The translations under genes and the position numbers were made by a program. The notes beneath the pieces are model-generated. The model made no database searches and was not told the DNA's origin. It was given only the letters and a program-made list of their open reading frames with translations. Positions 45,249 to 53,715 of a stretch of DNA of 64,000 nt are shown here, one piece after another (position 1 is the first letter of the stretch; each line of letters opens with the position of its first letter). The DNA is from Halalkalibacter alkalisediminis (GTDB lineage Bacteria; Bacillota; Bacilli; Bacillales; Bacillaceae_D), in contig NZ_JAQQWT010000014.1 in NCBI RefSeq assembly GCF_028610705.1, forward strand, positions 1 to 64,000. Direction: 5' to 3'.

Positions 45249-45277
45249 ATAGTATTGAACGATTTGAGTGATGTCAA
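45249..45277 (-). promoter_or_regulatory. Sigma-A promoter of metY
   Basis: Minus strand TTGACA (45272-45277), 17-base spacer, TACTAT (45249-45254). The leader of about 75 bases shows no S-box fold. Confidence 0.75.
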
Positions 45278-45370
45278 TTGTTATCTGAATATTTTTATTT
45301 TTTTGTTAACTTGACAGGTCATATAAAAAATAATTTACAAATTTAAATGTTAATTTCCTCAAATGAACAG

Positions 45371-45404
45371 CAAAAAGTGCATTGGTACCATACCCAATGC
45401 ACTT
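45371..45404 (-). terminator. Terminator after the DUF1541 lipoprotein gene
   Basis: Perfect 11-bp stem AAGTGCATTGG / CCAATGCACTT, five T on the minus strand. Confidence 0.88.
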
Positions 45405-45445
45405 AAACTATTCTTAATTTTAACAGGTAAAACGACTCACTAGTT

Positions 45446-46051
45446 TTAGCGGTGTTCTAGAGGTCCAAGTTCATCCTCTGTGACCCATTTATGATTTTTA
45501 ATTTCTTCTCCGCCAGTCGTTAGAGTAAAATCAACCATATAGACAGTTGTTTCTTCGACTGAATCTACTATAGCTAGAGCACCTTCCATTCCAGCCATAT
45601 GGTCTGCAGCAAGGACAACCTCTGAACCAACCTCTAATGTTCCTTCTCCAACATCAGCTAGTTCTTCATGAATCACCCATTTATGATTGATTTCTCTTTC
45701 TCCTCCTGTTGTAGGATCATAGGAAACAGCATAAACTCTCGTTTGATAAGCACCAACAATCGTTGCCTTAGCCCCTTCCATTCCACTCATATGTCCATGC
45801 TTGATAATGGCTTTACTGCCAACTGAGTAAGTGGCATTTTCTTCCACCTTTAAATCTTCTGGGACTTTCCCTGAACTTGAATGGTCCATATGAGAGTGAT
45901 CATCATCATGCTCCGTTTCAGTATGAATGTCTTCAGGAGTTTCCTCTGTGCTTCCATGGTCTCCATGTGACACATTATCATTACCACTTGCACATGCTCC
46001 AAGTGCAAGGACAGCTAATAGAAAAACAAGCCCAATAAATAATCTTTTCAT
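45446..46051 (-). CDS. ydhK: YdhK-like DUF1541 lipoprotein
   Basis: A 201-residue lipoprotein with lipobox LGAC (Cys about residue 20), a His/Asp-rich segment (residues ~29-60, HGDHG, HDDDHSHMDH) and two tandem DUF1541 repeats. Each repeat carries H(G/M)xxMxGMxGA and a closing NHKWV. The family occurs with copper genes. The His/Met richness suggests metal, probably copper, binding at the cell surface, which is inference. It is downstream of the copper block but has its own upstream hairpin. Confidence 0.85.
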   Translation of the reverse strand: MKRLFIGLVFLLAVLALGACASGNDNVSHGDHGSTEETPEDIHTETEHDDDHSHMDHSSSGKVPEDLKVEENATYSVGSKAIIKHGHMSGMEGAKATIVGAYQTRVYAVSYDPTTGGEREINHKWVIHEELADVGEGTLEVGSEVVLAADHMAGMEGALAIVDSVEETTVYMVDFTLTTGGEEIKNHKWVTEDELGPLEHR

Positions 46052-46145
46052 TTAATCTCACCTCAAAGATAGTATGTCATAAATGTATGTATTTTTTATG
46101 AAGAAACTAAAAATGGTATATAGTCTTTTTTCAAGAAATAGCTAA

Positions 46146-46173
46146 AGACGTAAATCTTATCAGATTTACGTCT
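46146..46173. terminator. Perfect 12-bp hairpin, ywbE / lipoprotein gap
   Basis: AGACGTAAATCT-TATC-AGATTTACGTCT between the ywbE stop and the lipoprotein start. The T-run is weak on the minus strand and better on the plus strand (CTTTT), so its direction is unclear. Confidence 0.55.
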
Positions 46174-46221
46174 CTTTTGGGTAGAATTAGGAAATTCTCA
46201 CTAAATGAAGCTCAAACTAGC

Positions 46222-46425
46222 TTAACCTTCAATAATCGCCTTTACTCTTCCCACCTGGCCGTCTTGCAAGCGAACTTTTATCCCATGAGGATGATTAGAA
46301 GAATTCGTTAAAATGTCTTTAACTACCCCTCTAGTTGTTTTTCCTGAACGTTGATCTTGCTTAAGTACAATGTCCACTTCAATACCCGCTTGAATATTTT
46401 TGCGTTCTTGTCCTGATTTACTCAT
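46222..46425 (-). CDS. ywbE: YwbE family protein
   Basis: A 67-residue YwbE-type protein, close to the usual family size. It reads NIQAGIEVDIVLKQDQRSGK, then a short barrel ending GIKVRLQDGQVGRV. The fold is a small beta-barrel; function is unknown. Start ATG 46425 has GAGGGA; an ORF start 14 codons earlier lacks a site. The gap to the 46478 gene upstream is about 50 bases, so it may be cotranscribed with the copper genes. Confidence 0.88.
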   Translation of the reverse strand: MSKSGQERKNIQAGIEVDIVLKQDQRSGKTTRGVVKDILTNSSNHPHGIKVRLQDGQVGRVKAIIEG

Positions 46426-46477
46426 TTTTGTTCCCTCATTTCGTTTAAGAGACCGTTGACCTTGCACCTCTTCTTCC

Positions 46478-47272
46478 CTATTCTACCTCAAGTACGAATG
46501 GAAAAATACGAACTTCTCCATCTACTTTAAATTCAGCCCAAAGTTTATACATCCCAGCTTCATCAAAATGAGCTTCAAATATCGTATCGTCCTCTGATTC
46601 TGGATGAACATGGATAAAGGTAGCTAAATGCTCATCGACAATCACTACATGACCTAATGCGCCTAAATAAGGTTCTGGTGAAGCATTTTTCAAATCAAAC
46701 GATAAGGAAACAGATTGTCCTGCTTCAACCTTTTCATGTGTAAGCTCGACGGTCATTCCGTCAACTTCACTCACTTTATTTGATGTGGGGTGAAGGCTTC
46801 TATGCTGATGTGAATGGTGATCTTGATTCAGAGTAATCGGCTCTGTCACATAGACGTCATTTACTGGTTTTATATCAATAAATGCTTGATAATCTGTATG
46901 TTCTAGAGAAGGTTCAATCACAAACGTACCTTCTTCTGTTTGTTCTGGATGCAAATGAATGAACGTCTCTAAATCATTACTTATTATAATTAGATGCATT
47001 AATTTCTCATGAGTAACAGCTAATTCCGGGATGTTTCCATCTTGATTTAGCATTGATATCGTAATCGTATCATCCGTGTACGTTAGCTCCACCTCTAGTG
47101 TCGATTCAGAATCAGTATATTGATGTTGATGCTCTTCTTCTGAATGCTCCGGACTACTTGAATGTTCATGATCTGCGATATTATTGGCATCGGATAAGCT
47201 ATAATAACCACCAATGACTGCCAATAAAATGACCATCGCTGAAACAACCCAATTTCGAACGGTCTTTGTCAT
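46478..47272 (-). CDS. His-rich membrane-anchored duplicated protein
   Basis: A 264-residue exported protein: an N-terminal TM anchor (about 8-27), a His/Glu linker (DHEHSSSPEHSEEEHQHQ), and two similar YtkA/FixH-like beta domains. Each domain contains a T(F)IH(L/V)HPE motif followed by an acidic strand (about residues 104-140 and 216-255). Between them lies a second His cluster (HHSHQHRS). The gene starts 3 bases after copA, whose last codons carry its GGAGAG site, so it is surely coexpressed. The likely role is extracytoplasmic copper binding, by inference. Confidence 0.65.
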   Translation of the reverse strand: MTKTVRNWVVSAMVILLAVIGGYYSLSDANNIADHEHSSSPEHSEEEHQHQYTDSESTLEVELTYTDDTITISMLNQDGNIPELAVTHEKLMHLIIISNDLETFIHLHPEQTEEGTFVIEPSLEHTDYQAFIDIKPVNDVYVTEPITLNQDHHSHQHRSLHPTSNKVSEVDGMTVELTHEKVEAGQSVSLSFDLKNASPEPYLGALGHVVIVDEHLATFIHVHPESEDDTIFEAHFDEAGMYKLWAEFKVDGEVRIFPFVLEVE

Positions 47273-47275
47273 TTT

Positions 47276-49705
47276 CTAACTCTCCATTTCCTTCTCTAGC
47301 TTTGTTTTTTGAAGTCTTAGCGCGTTTAACACGACGGACACAGAACTGAAGGCCATTGCAGCACCTGCCACCCATGGAGCAAGCAATCCAACCGCAGCGA
47401 TTGGAATTCCAATTGAATTGTAAACAAAGGCAAAGAATAAATTTTGCTTAATATTAACCATCGTCTTACGGCTCATTATTATGGCGTCTGCTACACTGTT
47501 TAAATCACCACGCATCAAGGTAATATCTGCCGCTTCAATCGCCACGTCAGTCCCTGTACCAATCGCCATTCCTATATCTGCAACAGCTAGAGCCGGTGCA
47601 TCATTTAATCCATCGCCAACCATTGCCACCTTTTTCCCGTCACGTTGAAGCTTTTCAATGACTGCACTTTTTTCTTCAGGAAGTACCTCAGCTACAACTT
47701 GATCAATTCCTACTTGCTTCGCAATAGCTTCAGCCGTTCGTTTGTTATCACCTGTAAGCATGATCACTTCTAGGCCAAGCTTTCGCATTCTCGCAACAGC
47801 CTGCTTAGATGTTTCTTTCACCGTATCAGCAACCGCTACAATGCCTTCATACTGCCCATCAACCGATATAAGCATGGCTGTCTTTCCTTCTAGTTCTAAT
47901 TTTGTCATTTGCTCTTTTGAACGTTTAAATGATACAGACGCGTCATCTAGTAATTTTCTTGTCCCAATTAAAAGACTCTTTCCTTGTACAATAGCTTTGA
48001 CGCCATGCCCTGGAATCGCTTCAAATTGCTCTACACCGAGTAATGATAGCTTATTTTCTCCAGCATAAGTCACAATCGCTTGAGCCAATGGATGTTCTGA
48101 TTTTTTCTCCGCTGATGCTACTAGCTGTAGTAACGTATTTTTTTCCACGTTTCCTTCAGTAAATAAGTCGGTTAAAGTAGGTTCTCCCTTTGTTACCGTC
48201 CCTGTCTTATCAAGCACAACCGTTTGTATCAATTGAGTGTTTTCTAAATGCTCTCCCCCTTTAAACAGCAAGCCGAGTTCAGCCGCACGACCAGATCCTG
48301 CCATAATCGAAGTAGGTGTCGCTAAACCAAGAGCACAAGGACAAGCGATGACAAGAATTGAAATCGTTGGGATAAGGGCCGCTCCAACATTTCCTGGCGT
48401 TATGAAAAAATACCAGATCAAAAATGAAATAAACGCAATGACTACTACAACTGGCACAAAAATACCTGATACTTTATCTGTCATTCTTTGAATATTCGCT
48501 TTAGAGCCCTGCGCATTCTCAACGATTTTTATGATTTGAGATAAAGCGGTGTCCTTCCCTACCTTTGTCGCAACCATCGTTAATGACCCATTTTTGTTAA
48601 TCGTCGCCCCAATGACACTATCATTTAATCCTTTATCAACTGGAATACTTTCACCTGTAATCATCGATTCATCGACAGCGGAGTGTCCTTCAACAATCAA
48701 CCCATCAACAGGGATTTTTTCACCTGGCTTTACGATAAGATGATCGCCAACACGAACATCCTCAAGTGGGATTTCGAAGGTTTCACCGTCTCTGAGCACT
48801 GTAGCTGTTTTCACTTGTAACCCGAGTAGTTTTTGAATCGCCTGGCTCGTTTTCCCTTTCGCCCGCGCCTCAAATAATTTCCCTAACACAATTAACGTAA
48901 TAATCACAGCTGATGTTTCAAAATATAAATCTGGCATCACAATACCGAGTTGCATAGCTTCGATTCCTAAATAAATACTATAAAAATAAGCCGCTGACGT
49001 ACCCAAGGCAACAAGTACATCCATATTCGCACTTTTGTTTCGTAAAGCTTTATAAGCGCCCACGTAAAATTGTGCACCAACAATGAACTGAACAGGTGTT
49101 GCTAAAGCTAATTGCACCCATGGGTTCATAAACATGTCTGGCATCCAAATAAAAGCTGTAAATTCAAAGTGCGTTACCATGGCCCAAACCAATGGGAGTG
49201 TTAAAATGAGTGCAAATAAAAACTTCCCTAGTTGTTTTTCCATTTCTTGCTCTTTAGAGGTCGTGTGATCGGCTGTATTCTCTTTTTCTTTAAAACCGAA
49301 TCCTAGTTTTTCAACCGCCCTTTTTACATCAGGAATATCTGTTGCCCCTTCAAAGTAATCAACCGTTGCTGTTTCTAGTGCCAAGTTAACTGTTGCTTGT
49401 TTGACACCAGGTAACCGATTTAATTTCTTTTCAATTCGATTGGAACAAGCTGCACAGGTCATTCCCGTCACATGAAAGTCAGCGTGCAATACTCGTACCT
49501 GATAACCCAACTTCACAACCTTGTCCGTTATTTGTTCTATACCGATTTGCTCTGGATCATATCGAACACTAGCTTGTTCCGTTGCTAGATTCACATTGGC
49601 TTCTGCCACACCGTTCATTCGATTTAGCCCTTTTTCGACTCTCGCTGAACATGCAGCACAGGTCATTCCTGATATGGAAAAGGTCATATCTTTTTCTTTT
49701 GACAT
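47276..49705 (-). CDS. copA: Copper-exporting P1B-type ATPase
   Basis: An 809-residue Cu+-ATPase. There are two N-terminal heavy-metal domains with GMTCAAC (Cys16/Cys19 and Cys84/Cys87), a transmembrane CPC motif in ACPCALG, the phosphorylated DKTGT, SEHPLA (HP motif) and [10 protein letters not shown]. Length matches B. subtilis CopA. It pumps cytosolic copper outwards. Start ATG 49705 has AAGGGGAG. A CsoR-type palindrome and a terminator separate it from copZ, so it can be transcribed independently. Confidence 0.96.
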   Translation of the reverse strand: MSKEKDMTFSISGMTCAACSARVEKGLNRMNGVAEANVNLATEQASVRYDPEQIGIEQITDKVVKLGYQVRVLHADFHVTGMTCAACSNRIEKKLNRLPGVKQATVNLALETATVDYFEGATDIPDVKRAVEKLGFGFKEKENTADHTTSKEQEMEKQLGKFLFALILTLPLVWAMVTHFEFTAFIWMPDMFMNPWVQLALATPVQFIVGAQFYVGAYKALRNKSANMDVLVALGTSAAYFYSIYLGIEAMQLGIVMPDLYFETSAVIITLIVLGKLFEARAKGKTSQAIQKLLGLQVKTATVLRDGETFEIPLEDVRVGDHLIVKPGEKIPVDGLIVEGHSAVDESMITGESIPVDKGLNDSVIGATINKNGSLTMVATKVGKDTALSQIIKIVENAQGSKANIQRMTDKVSGIFVPVVVVIAFISFLIWYFFITPGNVGAALIPTISILVIACPCALGLATPTSIMAGSGRAAELGLLFKGGEHLENTQLIQTVVLDKTGTVTKGEPTLTDLFTEGNVEKNTLLQLVASAEKKSEHPLAQAIVTYAGENKLSLLGVEQFEAIPGHGVKAIVQGKSLLIGTRKLLDDASVSFKRSKEQMTKLELEGKTAMLISVDGQYEGIVAVADTVKETSKQAVARMRKLGLEVIMLTGDNKRTAEAIAKQVGIDQVVAEVLPEEKSAVIEKLQRDGKKVAMVGDGLNDAPALAVADIGMAIGTGTDVAIEAADITLMRGDLNSVADAIIMSRKTMVNIKQNLFFAFVYNSIGIPIAAVGLLAPWVAGAAMAFSSVSVVLNALRLQKTKLEKEMES

Positions 49706-49738
49706 CTAACTTCTCCCCTTTACTCTCCAGCTACCCAT

Positions 49739-49753
49739 TACCCCTACAGGGTA
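49739..49753 (-). promoter_or_regulatory. CsoR-type operator upstream of copA
   Basis: TACCCCTACAGGGTA, a near-palindromic TACCC-N5-GGGTA box of the kind bound by CsoR, about 35 bases before the copA start. The promoter around it is weak (TTACAC / GGTAAT, 18-base spacing, would flank the box). Confidence 0.7.
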
Positions 49754-49763
49754 TGAAATTGTG

Positions 49764-49791
49764 TAAGAAAAACGTGCCACAAAGGCACGTT
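49764..49791 (-). terminator. Terminator between copZ and copA
   Basis: AACGTGCC-ACAAA-GGCACGTT followed by TTTTTCTT on the minus strand, just after copZ. It would uncouple copZ from copA. Confidence 0.8.
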
Positions 49792-49800
49792 CAGAATGAA

Positions 49801-50022
49801 TTAAACTACATCATATCCCTGTTCTTCAATTTCTTCTTTGATGGCATCTAAAGAAATGCTGTTTTTTTCAAAAGAAACGACAACCGTTCCTTTTGAAAGG
49901 TCGACCTCAACAGACTGAACGCCATTCAACTTCCCTACACTTCCTTCAACAGAAGATACGCAATGGTTACATGACATTCCTTTTACTTGCATCGTTGCAG
50001 TTTCAAATCCAGTTGCTTCCAT
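49801..50022 (-). CDS. copZ: Copper chaperone CopZ
   Basis: A 73-residue single heavy-metal-associated domain with GMSCNHC (Cys18, Cys21), which carries Cu+ to CopA. The terminal EEQGYDVV is typical of CopZ. Start ATG 50022 has AAAAGGTGATG. Its promoter has a CsoR box exactly in the spacer. Order csoR-copZ-copA is as in B. subtilis. Confidence 0.95.
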   Translation of the reverse strand: MEATGFETATMQVKGMSCNHCVSSVEGSVGKLNGVQSVEVDLSKGTVVVSFEKNSISLDAIKEEIEEQGYDVV

Positions 50023-50054
50023 ATTGTCATCACCTTTTCACTTAATCTAGTTGT

Positions 50055-50083
50055 ATTCTACCATACTCCCCTAGGGTAATCAA
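50055..50083 (-). promoter_or_regulatory. copZ promoter with CsoR operator in the spacer
   Basis: Minus strand -35 TTGATT (50078-50083), 17-base spacer, -10 TAGAAT (50055-50060). The spacer contains TACCCTAGGGGAGTA (50064-50078), a CsoR-type palindrome. Copper-free CsoR would sit on this and block RNA polymerase. Confidence 0.82.
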
Positions 50084-50104
50084 GAGAGGTAAAAGAAGCT
50101 CCCT

Positions 50105-50410
50105 TTATGTTTTTGTTAATCTTTCTACGACATCCATTAGTTCAGAGATCGCTTCCTCTCCATCACCTCTTTTAATCGCATCGGCTACACAATGTTTCGT
50201 ATGATTTTCCATTAGTTGCAAACTAACTTTTTTCATCGCAGCATTAATGGCAGCAACTTGAATTAAAATATCGACACAATATCGATCTGTTTCAATCATG
50301 TTTTGAATGCCACGTACTTGGCCTTCAATGCGTTTCAAGCGATTCACCAACTGTTCTTTTTCACGAGAATGTCGATGATCAACCTGTTTCAATTCAATTT
50401 CCTTTGACAT
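50105..50410 (-). CDS. csoR: Copper-sensing repressor CsoR
   Basis: A 101-residue all-helical DUF156 regulator. The Cu+ ligands fall at Cys45, His70 and Cys74 (RYCVD, ENHTKHC), identical in spacing to known CsoR. It represses cop genes until copper binds. Start ATG 50410, GGAG at 8 bases; a TTG two codons earlier is less likely. A TTGACA at 50469-50474 with GATAGT 17 bases on is a possible promoter. No CsoR palindrome is seen before csoR itself, so it may not autoregulate. Confidence 0.94.
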   Translation of the reverse strand: MSKEIELKQVDHRHSREKEQLVNRLKRIEGQVRGIQNMIETDRYCVDILIQVAAINAAMKKVSLQLMENHTKHCVADAIKRGDGEEAISELMDVVERLTKT

Positions 50411-50470
50411 CGGCAAGTCTCCTCTCTAATCACCTATATGTTTCTACTATCATATAAAAGATCACCGTTG

Positions 50471-51049
50471 TCAATATCCATCATCAGGGAACACCGAATG
50501 CATGTGAGACTTAGGGTCCGTTTCATGCTCTGGAAAAAAAGGACCTACATTTTCCAGTGCCAAAAAGACGATTAATACAAGCATAAGTGCAAGAAGTGGG
50601 TTTCTTAAAAATTGTAACATGTTAGAGGTTGTTTCTGAATAGAATAGTCGAACCGTAAATAAGAAAACGATTAAACTAATCATGAACATAAATTTCAACA
50701 AAGTATCTTCTTGACCAATAGGGGACATTTCACCCACCATCGCTCCCATCATGCCACCCATTAACCCTGCTAACATGCCTTCTAATGTAGCAAGAAGCTG
50801 AGCAGGCAAACCAAGAAACGCTCCAATCGTCATACCTATTACGATTCCTAGTATCGTTGATTGAACAAAATCCCCTCTAAGCAAAATACCCATAAGCGCA
50901 CCAAATAAAAGTCCTGCCGTCATTCCACCAGCCATTGCTGTCATCATTAAGCTCATTTTCTCTTCTTGACGGTAATGTGCGATCACCACATAATAGCAAA
51001 CAAATAAAAAGGTTGATAAAATGAAAAAAAGAAGTAGTCCTGTTGACAT
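50471..51049 (-). CDS. Gly/Met-rich polytopic membrane protein
   Basis: A 192-residue protein with about five to six hydrophobic segments. Helices 2-4 are packed with Gly and Met (MTAMAGGMTAGLLFGALMG, EGMLAGLMGGMMGAMVGEM), and the C-terminal tail carries HETDPKSHMHSVF. Met-rich membrane faces and a His/Met tail, next to csoR, suggest copper handling, but no family is recognised. Start ATG 51049 behind GGGAGG. The stop is at the possible csoR promoter. Confidence 0.6.
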   Translation of the reverse strand: MSTGLLLFFILSTFLFVCYYVVIAHYRQEEKMSLMMTAMAGGMTAGLLFGALMGILLRGDFVQSTILGIVIGMTIGAFLGLPAQLLATLEGMLAGLMGGMMGAMVGEMSPIGQEDTLLKFMFMISLIVFLFTVRLFYSETTSNMLQFLRNPLLALMLVLIVFLALENVGPFFPEHETDPKSHMHSVFPDDGY

Positions 51050-51139
51050 ATACACCCTCCCATTAACCTCTTTAATCTATTCTTATTTCATGAAGAAACG
51101 GAATAGTACAAGTTGAGGAAATACGAAAAGGGCATGACC

Positions 51140-51522
51140 ATGAAAATATTAGACATCTCGCAAGTATTAAACTCTTTAACTCCAGTATGGCCAGGCAGTA
51201 CTCCATTTTCTTTTCGTTTAATTTGGACAAAAGAAGAAACGGGTTCAGTCAATGTCGGTACAATTACAATGAGCGCCCATACCGGAACTCACATTGATGC
51301 TCCCTATCATTTTACCGATGACGGTTCACGTGTATCTAAACTACCACTTCACTCCTATATCGGAAATGCATTGGTTATCGATGTCTCTAATTACGAAGCG
51401 ATTTCTAGTCAAGCTTTAGCAGGAATCGACCTTACTACCGTCGAGCTGGTTCTCATTGCTCTTCCATTAAAAATAGAAGGAGCCGATGGTGTCTTGTTCG
51501 TGCGGTGTTAATGAAACGGTAA
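51140..51522 (+). pseudogene. kynB: Internally deleted kynurenine formamidase remnant
   Basis: The N-terminal half is a good cyclase-family arylformamidase: LNSLTPVWPGSTPF and the metal motif HTGTHIDAPYHF. After TTVELVLI it jumps straight to ALPLKIEGADG, the family C-terminus, so about 75-80 residues including the rest of the active site are gone. A one-base shift near 51491 then changes the end; the other frame reads VRAVLMKR and stops at 51522, as the intact protein would. AAAAGGG precedes ATG 51140. No kynA or kynU is near. Confidence 0.75.
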
Positions 51523-51540
51523 AAAGGATTGCAATAAGGT

Positions 51541-51571
51541 AAAGCCTACTCTGAAATTCAAAGTAGGCTTT
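51541..51571. terminator. Terminator between kynB remnant and protease gene
   Basis: AAAGCCTACT / AGTAGGCTTT stem between convergent genes, usable in both directions. Confidence 0.75.
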
Positions 51572-51579
51572 AACCATAT

Positions 51580-52386
51580 TTATTGTCTAGTCAAATCATA
51601 TAAATCAGGTATCAGTTCAAACACACGTTCAATCGGTATCGCTAAACCATGACCTTCCTCTTGGCTTCCGATCGATGGAATGGTTCGCGCATAAACAACT
51701 CCCACTACTTCTCCCCCCTCTGATAAAACCGGACTGCCACTATGTCCAGGGAAAATAGCATTGGATATTTTTAAAACTTGATACGGAGCTTCCTCATTAA
51801 GGATTTCTCCTTCATTAACAATTTGTGTTTGGGATAATGGATTTCCGATTACATATATTTTCTCATGCTCTGCAGCATCCTCTATACGCAACGGTAAAAA
51901 GGGTACCTCACTACCTTCAACTTTTAGTAAAGCGACATCGAGATTCTCATTGGACTCCAGCACCTCAGCATGAAACATGTCTCCACTCGGAAAGATGACT
52001 GCTAGTGGCTGACGATTATGAATGACATGATGGTTGGTTAAAATATACCCTTCCGGATGCACGGCAAATCCAGTTCCTTTACCACCATTTCCTTGAATGG
52101 TTACAACAGCTTCCTTGTACTCCATTATATGATCTTGCTGACTTAATTCATCCGACGTTCGCGCAAGCTCCCTTTGCTCCAAGGAAAAAAGATTAAACCA
52201 AATGTTGGCTCCTTGTAAGATAAGAATGATGGCTATTGCTGCCCCTATAAAGCGGAACAACGTTTTTTTATTTTTCTTCTTTTGTACCTCTTCCTCTGTT
52301 TCCTCTTCATCAAAAAGGAAATCTTCTGGTTTTGGTATATATTCCTCTTGTTCTTCCATATCTTCAAACTGATCTTTATCTTTCAT
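51580..52386 (-). CDS. Membrane-anchored trypsin-like serine protease
   Basis: A 268-residue HtrA-like protease without a PDZ domain. An acidic cytosolic tail (residues 1-40) and one TM helix (about 44-60) lead to an extracytoplasmic protease domain. The catalytic triad is visible as TNHHV (His120), LDVALLKV (Asp150) and PGHSGSPV (Ser216). It probably degrades misfolded proteins at the membrane or cell wall. Start ATG 52386 follows AAGAGGGGG. The stop is just inside the terminator at 51541-51571. Confidence 0.88.
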   Translation of the reverse strand: MKDKDQFEDMEEQEEYIPKPEDFLFDEEETEEEVQKKKNKKTLFRFIGAAIAIILILQGANIWFNLFSLEQRELARTSDELSQQDHIMEYKEAVVTIQGNGGKGTGFAVHPEGYILTNHHVIHNRQPLAVIFPSGDMFHAEVLESNENLDVALLKVEGSEVPFLPLRIEDAAEHEKIYVIGNPLSQTQIVNEGEILNEEAPYQVLKISNAIFPGHSGSPVLSEGGEVVGVVYARTIPSIGSQEEGHGLAIPIERVFELIPDLYDLTRQ

Positions 52387-52499
52387 CCAATCCCCCTCTT
52401 ACAGAGATTCATTTGAAACATTCACTTCACTTAGTTTAACAAAAAAGGAAACATATGAACACAGAGGGGATATTGTTTAGGAGAAATGATATTAAATAA

Positions 52500-52529
52500 T
52501 TGGTTGTTGAGTACTTTTTGTTTTATACT
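52500..52529 (+). promoter_or_regulatory. Candidate sigma-A promoter of yojF-bshB2
   Basis: TTGGTT (52500-52505), 18-base spacer, TATACT (52524-52529), 40 bases before the yojF start. Confidence 0.45.
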
Positions 52530-52570
52530 AGATCTTACATTCAACTACAAAAAGGGAGGAGAAGCTTATA

Positions 52571-52918
52571 ATGGATCCAATAAAGACCAAGGATGTACAA
52601 ATATTAATTAACTCATTCGCAAATCAAGAAATCTATCTCCATTTAGAAACAACGAATGGAGCTTATGCGTCACATGTGGATGAAACTTTTTATTCAGCAT
52701 CTGCGTATATTCGCAATGCAAAACTAACGTATGAGCATGGAAAAATCACTGGAAACGGCCCCTATCGCGTTGGCCTTAAATTAGAAATCGGTTGGGTTTA
52801 TGCAGAAGGTTTGACTCACTTTGAATTGGATGAAGCAGGTCGTCTGCTACTTGCAGGGCACGGAAACGATGGAAAATTAGGTGTTGCACTGGAAATCAGT
52901 AAAATCCCTTTTGAATAG
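52571..52918 (+). CDS. yojF: YojF family protein (DUF1806)
   Basis: A 115-residue DUF1806 protein, the conserved partner encoded upstream of bshB2 in Bacillus. It reads QILINSFANQEIYLHLETTNGAYA, then a beta-rich body with GKITGNGPYRVGLKL. Function is unknown, but its steady pairing with the bacillithiol deacetylase suggests a role in that pathway. Start ATG 52571 has AAAGGGAGGAG. The gap to bshB2 is 14 bases. Confidence 0.9.
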   Translation: MDPIKTKDVQILINSFANQEIYLHLETTNGAYASHVDETFYSASAYIRNAKLTYEHGKITGNGPYRVGLKLEIGWVYAEGLTHFELDEAGRLLLAGHGNDGKLGVALEISKIPFE

Positions 52919-52932
52919 AAAGGAGAGTCCCA

Positions 52933-53601
52933 ATGAAGAAAGAACGTCACATACTCGTTGTATTTCCCCATCCTGATGATGAAGCCTTTGGAGTCTCTGG
53001 AACGATCTCCATGCACGTAGCAAATGGTACACCTATTACATATGCTTGTTTAACACTTGGAGAAATGGGTAGAAACTTAGGAAATCCACCGTTTGCAACA
53101 AGGGAATCCTTACCCCAAATCCGTAAAAAAGAATTATTAAAAGCGGTAGAAGCAATGGGAATCCAAGACCTAAGAATGCTTGGCTTCCGTGATAAAACGA
53201 TTGAATTTGAAGATGACGAAAAAATGACGAACGTGATTGAAGCGTTAATAGCAGAATTGAATCCTTCACTAGTTATAAGCTTTTATCCAGGCTACTCTGT
53301 CCATCCCGATCATGAGGCAACAGCCCGTGCCGTCGTTCGTGCCATTGCGCGTATGGACGAAGAAGCTCGACCGACCCTTCACTGCGTCGCTTTTTCCAAT
53401 AACCATGAGCAAGAAATCGGTGCTGCTAATATTGTGATCAATGTGGAGGCTTTTGCGGAACAGAAAAAAGCTGCCATTCGAGCTCACCTCTCACAAACAG
53501 CATGGATGCTTCAAGAAATGGAACCAAAATGGAATACAGGTGATAAAGTAGCTCTTGAATGGTTGAATACTGAACGTTTTTGGACTTATCTTTTTAAATA
53601 A
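52933..53601 (+). CDS. bshB2: Bacillithiol biosynthesis deacetylase BshB2
   Basis: A 222-residue LmbE-type zinc deacetylase that converts GlcNAc-malate to GlcN-malate in bacillithiol synthesis. Motifs: PHPDDE (residues 12-17) and a second HPDHEATA around 115-122 supply the Zn ligands. Length and yojF neighbour fit BshB2 (YojG). Start ATG 52933 has AAAGGAGAG. It closes the two-gene operon, with a terminator at 53606. Confidence 0.93.
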   Translation: MKKERHILVVFPHPDDEAFGVSGTISMHVANGTPITYACLTLGEMGRNLGNPPFATRESLPQIRKKELLKAVEAMGIQDLRMLGFRDKTIEFEDDEKMTNVIEALIAELNPSLVISFYPGYSVHPDHEATARAVVRAIARMDEEARPTLHCVAFSNNHEQEIGAANIVINVEAFAEQKKAAIRAHLSQTAWMLQEMEPKWNTGDKVALEWLNTERFWTYLFK

Positions 53602-53605
53602 CTTT

Positions 53606-53634
53606 AAGCTGTCTCCTGCTGAGATAGCTTTTTT
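53606..53634 (+). terminator. Terminator after bshB2
   Basis: AAGCTGTCTC / GAGATAGCTT, ten pairs with one wobble, then a T-run. Confidence 0.88.
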
Positions 53635-53645
53635 AGGTTTAGGAC

Positions 53646-53674
53646 TTGCACGTTTTCTATTGTCCCTTTATAAT
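53646..53674 (+). promoter_or_regulatory. Sigma-A promoter of the 53716 gene
   Basis: TTGCAC (53646-53651), 17-base spacer, TATAAT (53669-53674). Confidence 0.7.
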
Positions 53675-53715
53675 ATATAACTTGTAAAATAGTAGATAAT
53701 GAAAGGAGTGATTCG

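Noticed and set aside
47742-48068. Plus-strand frames antisense to copA
   Set aside because: Antisense shadows of a strongly coding gene; Ser/Ala/Pro-rich translation typical of the reverse strand.
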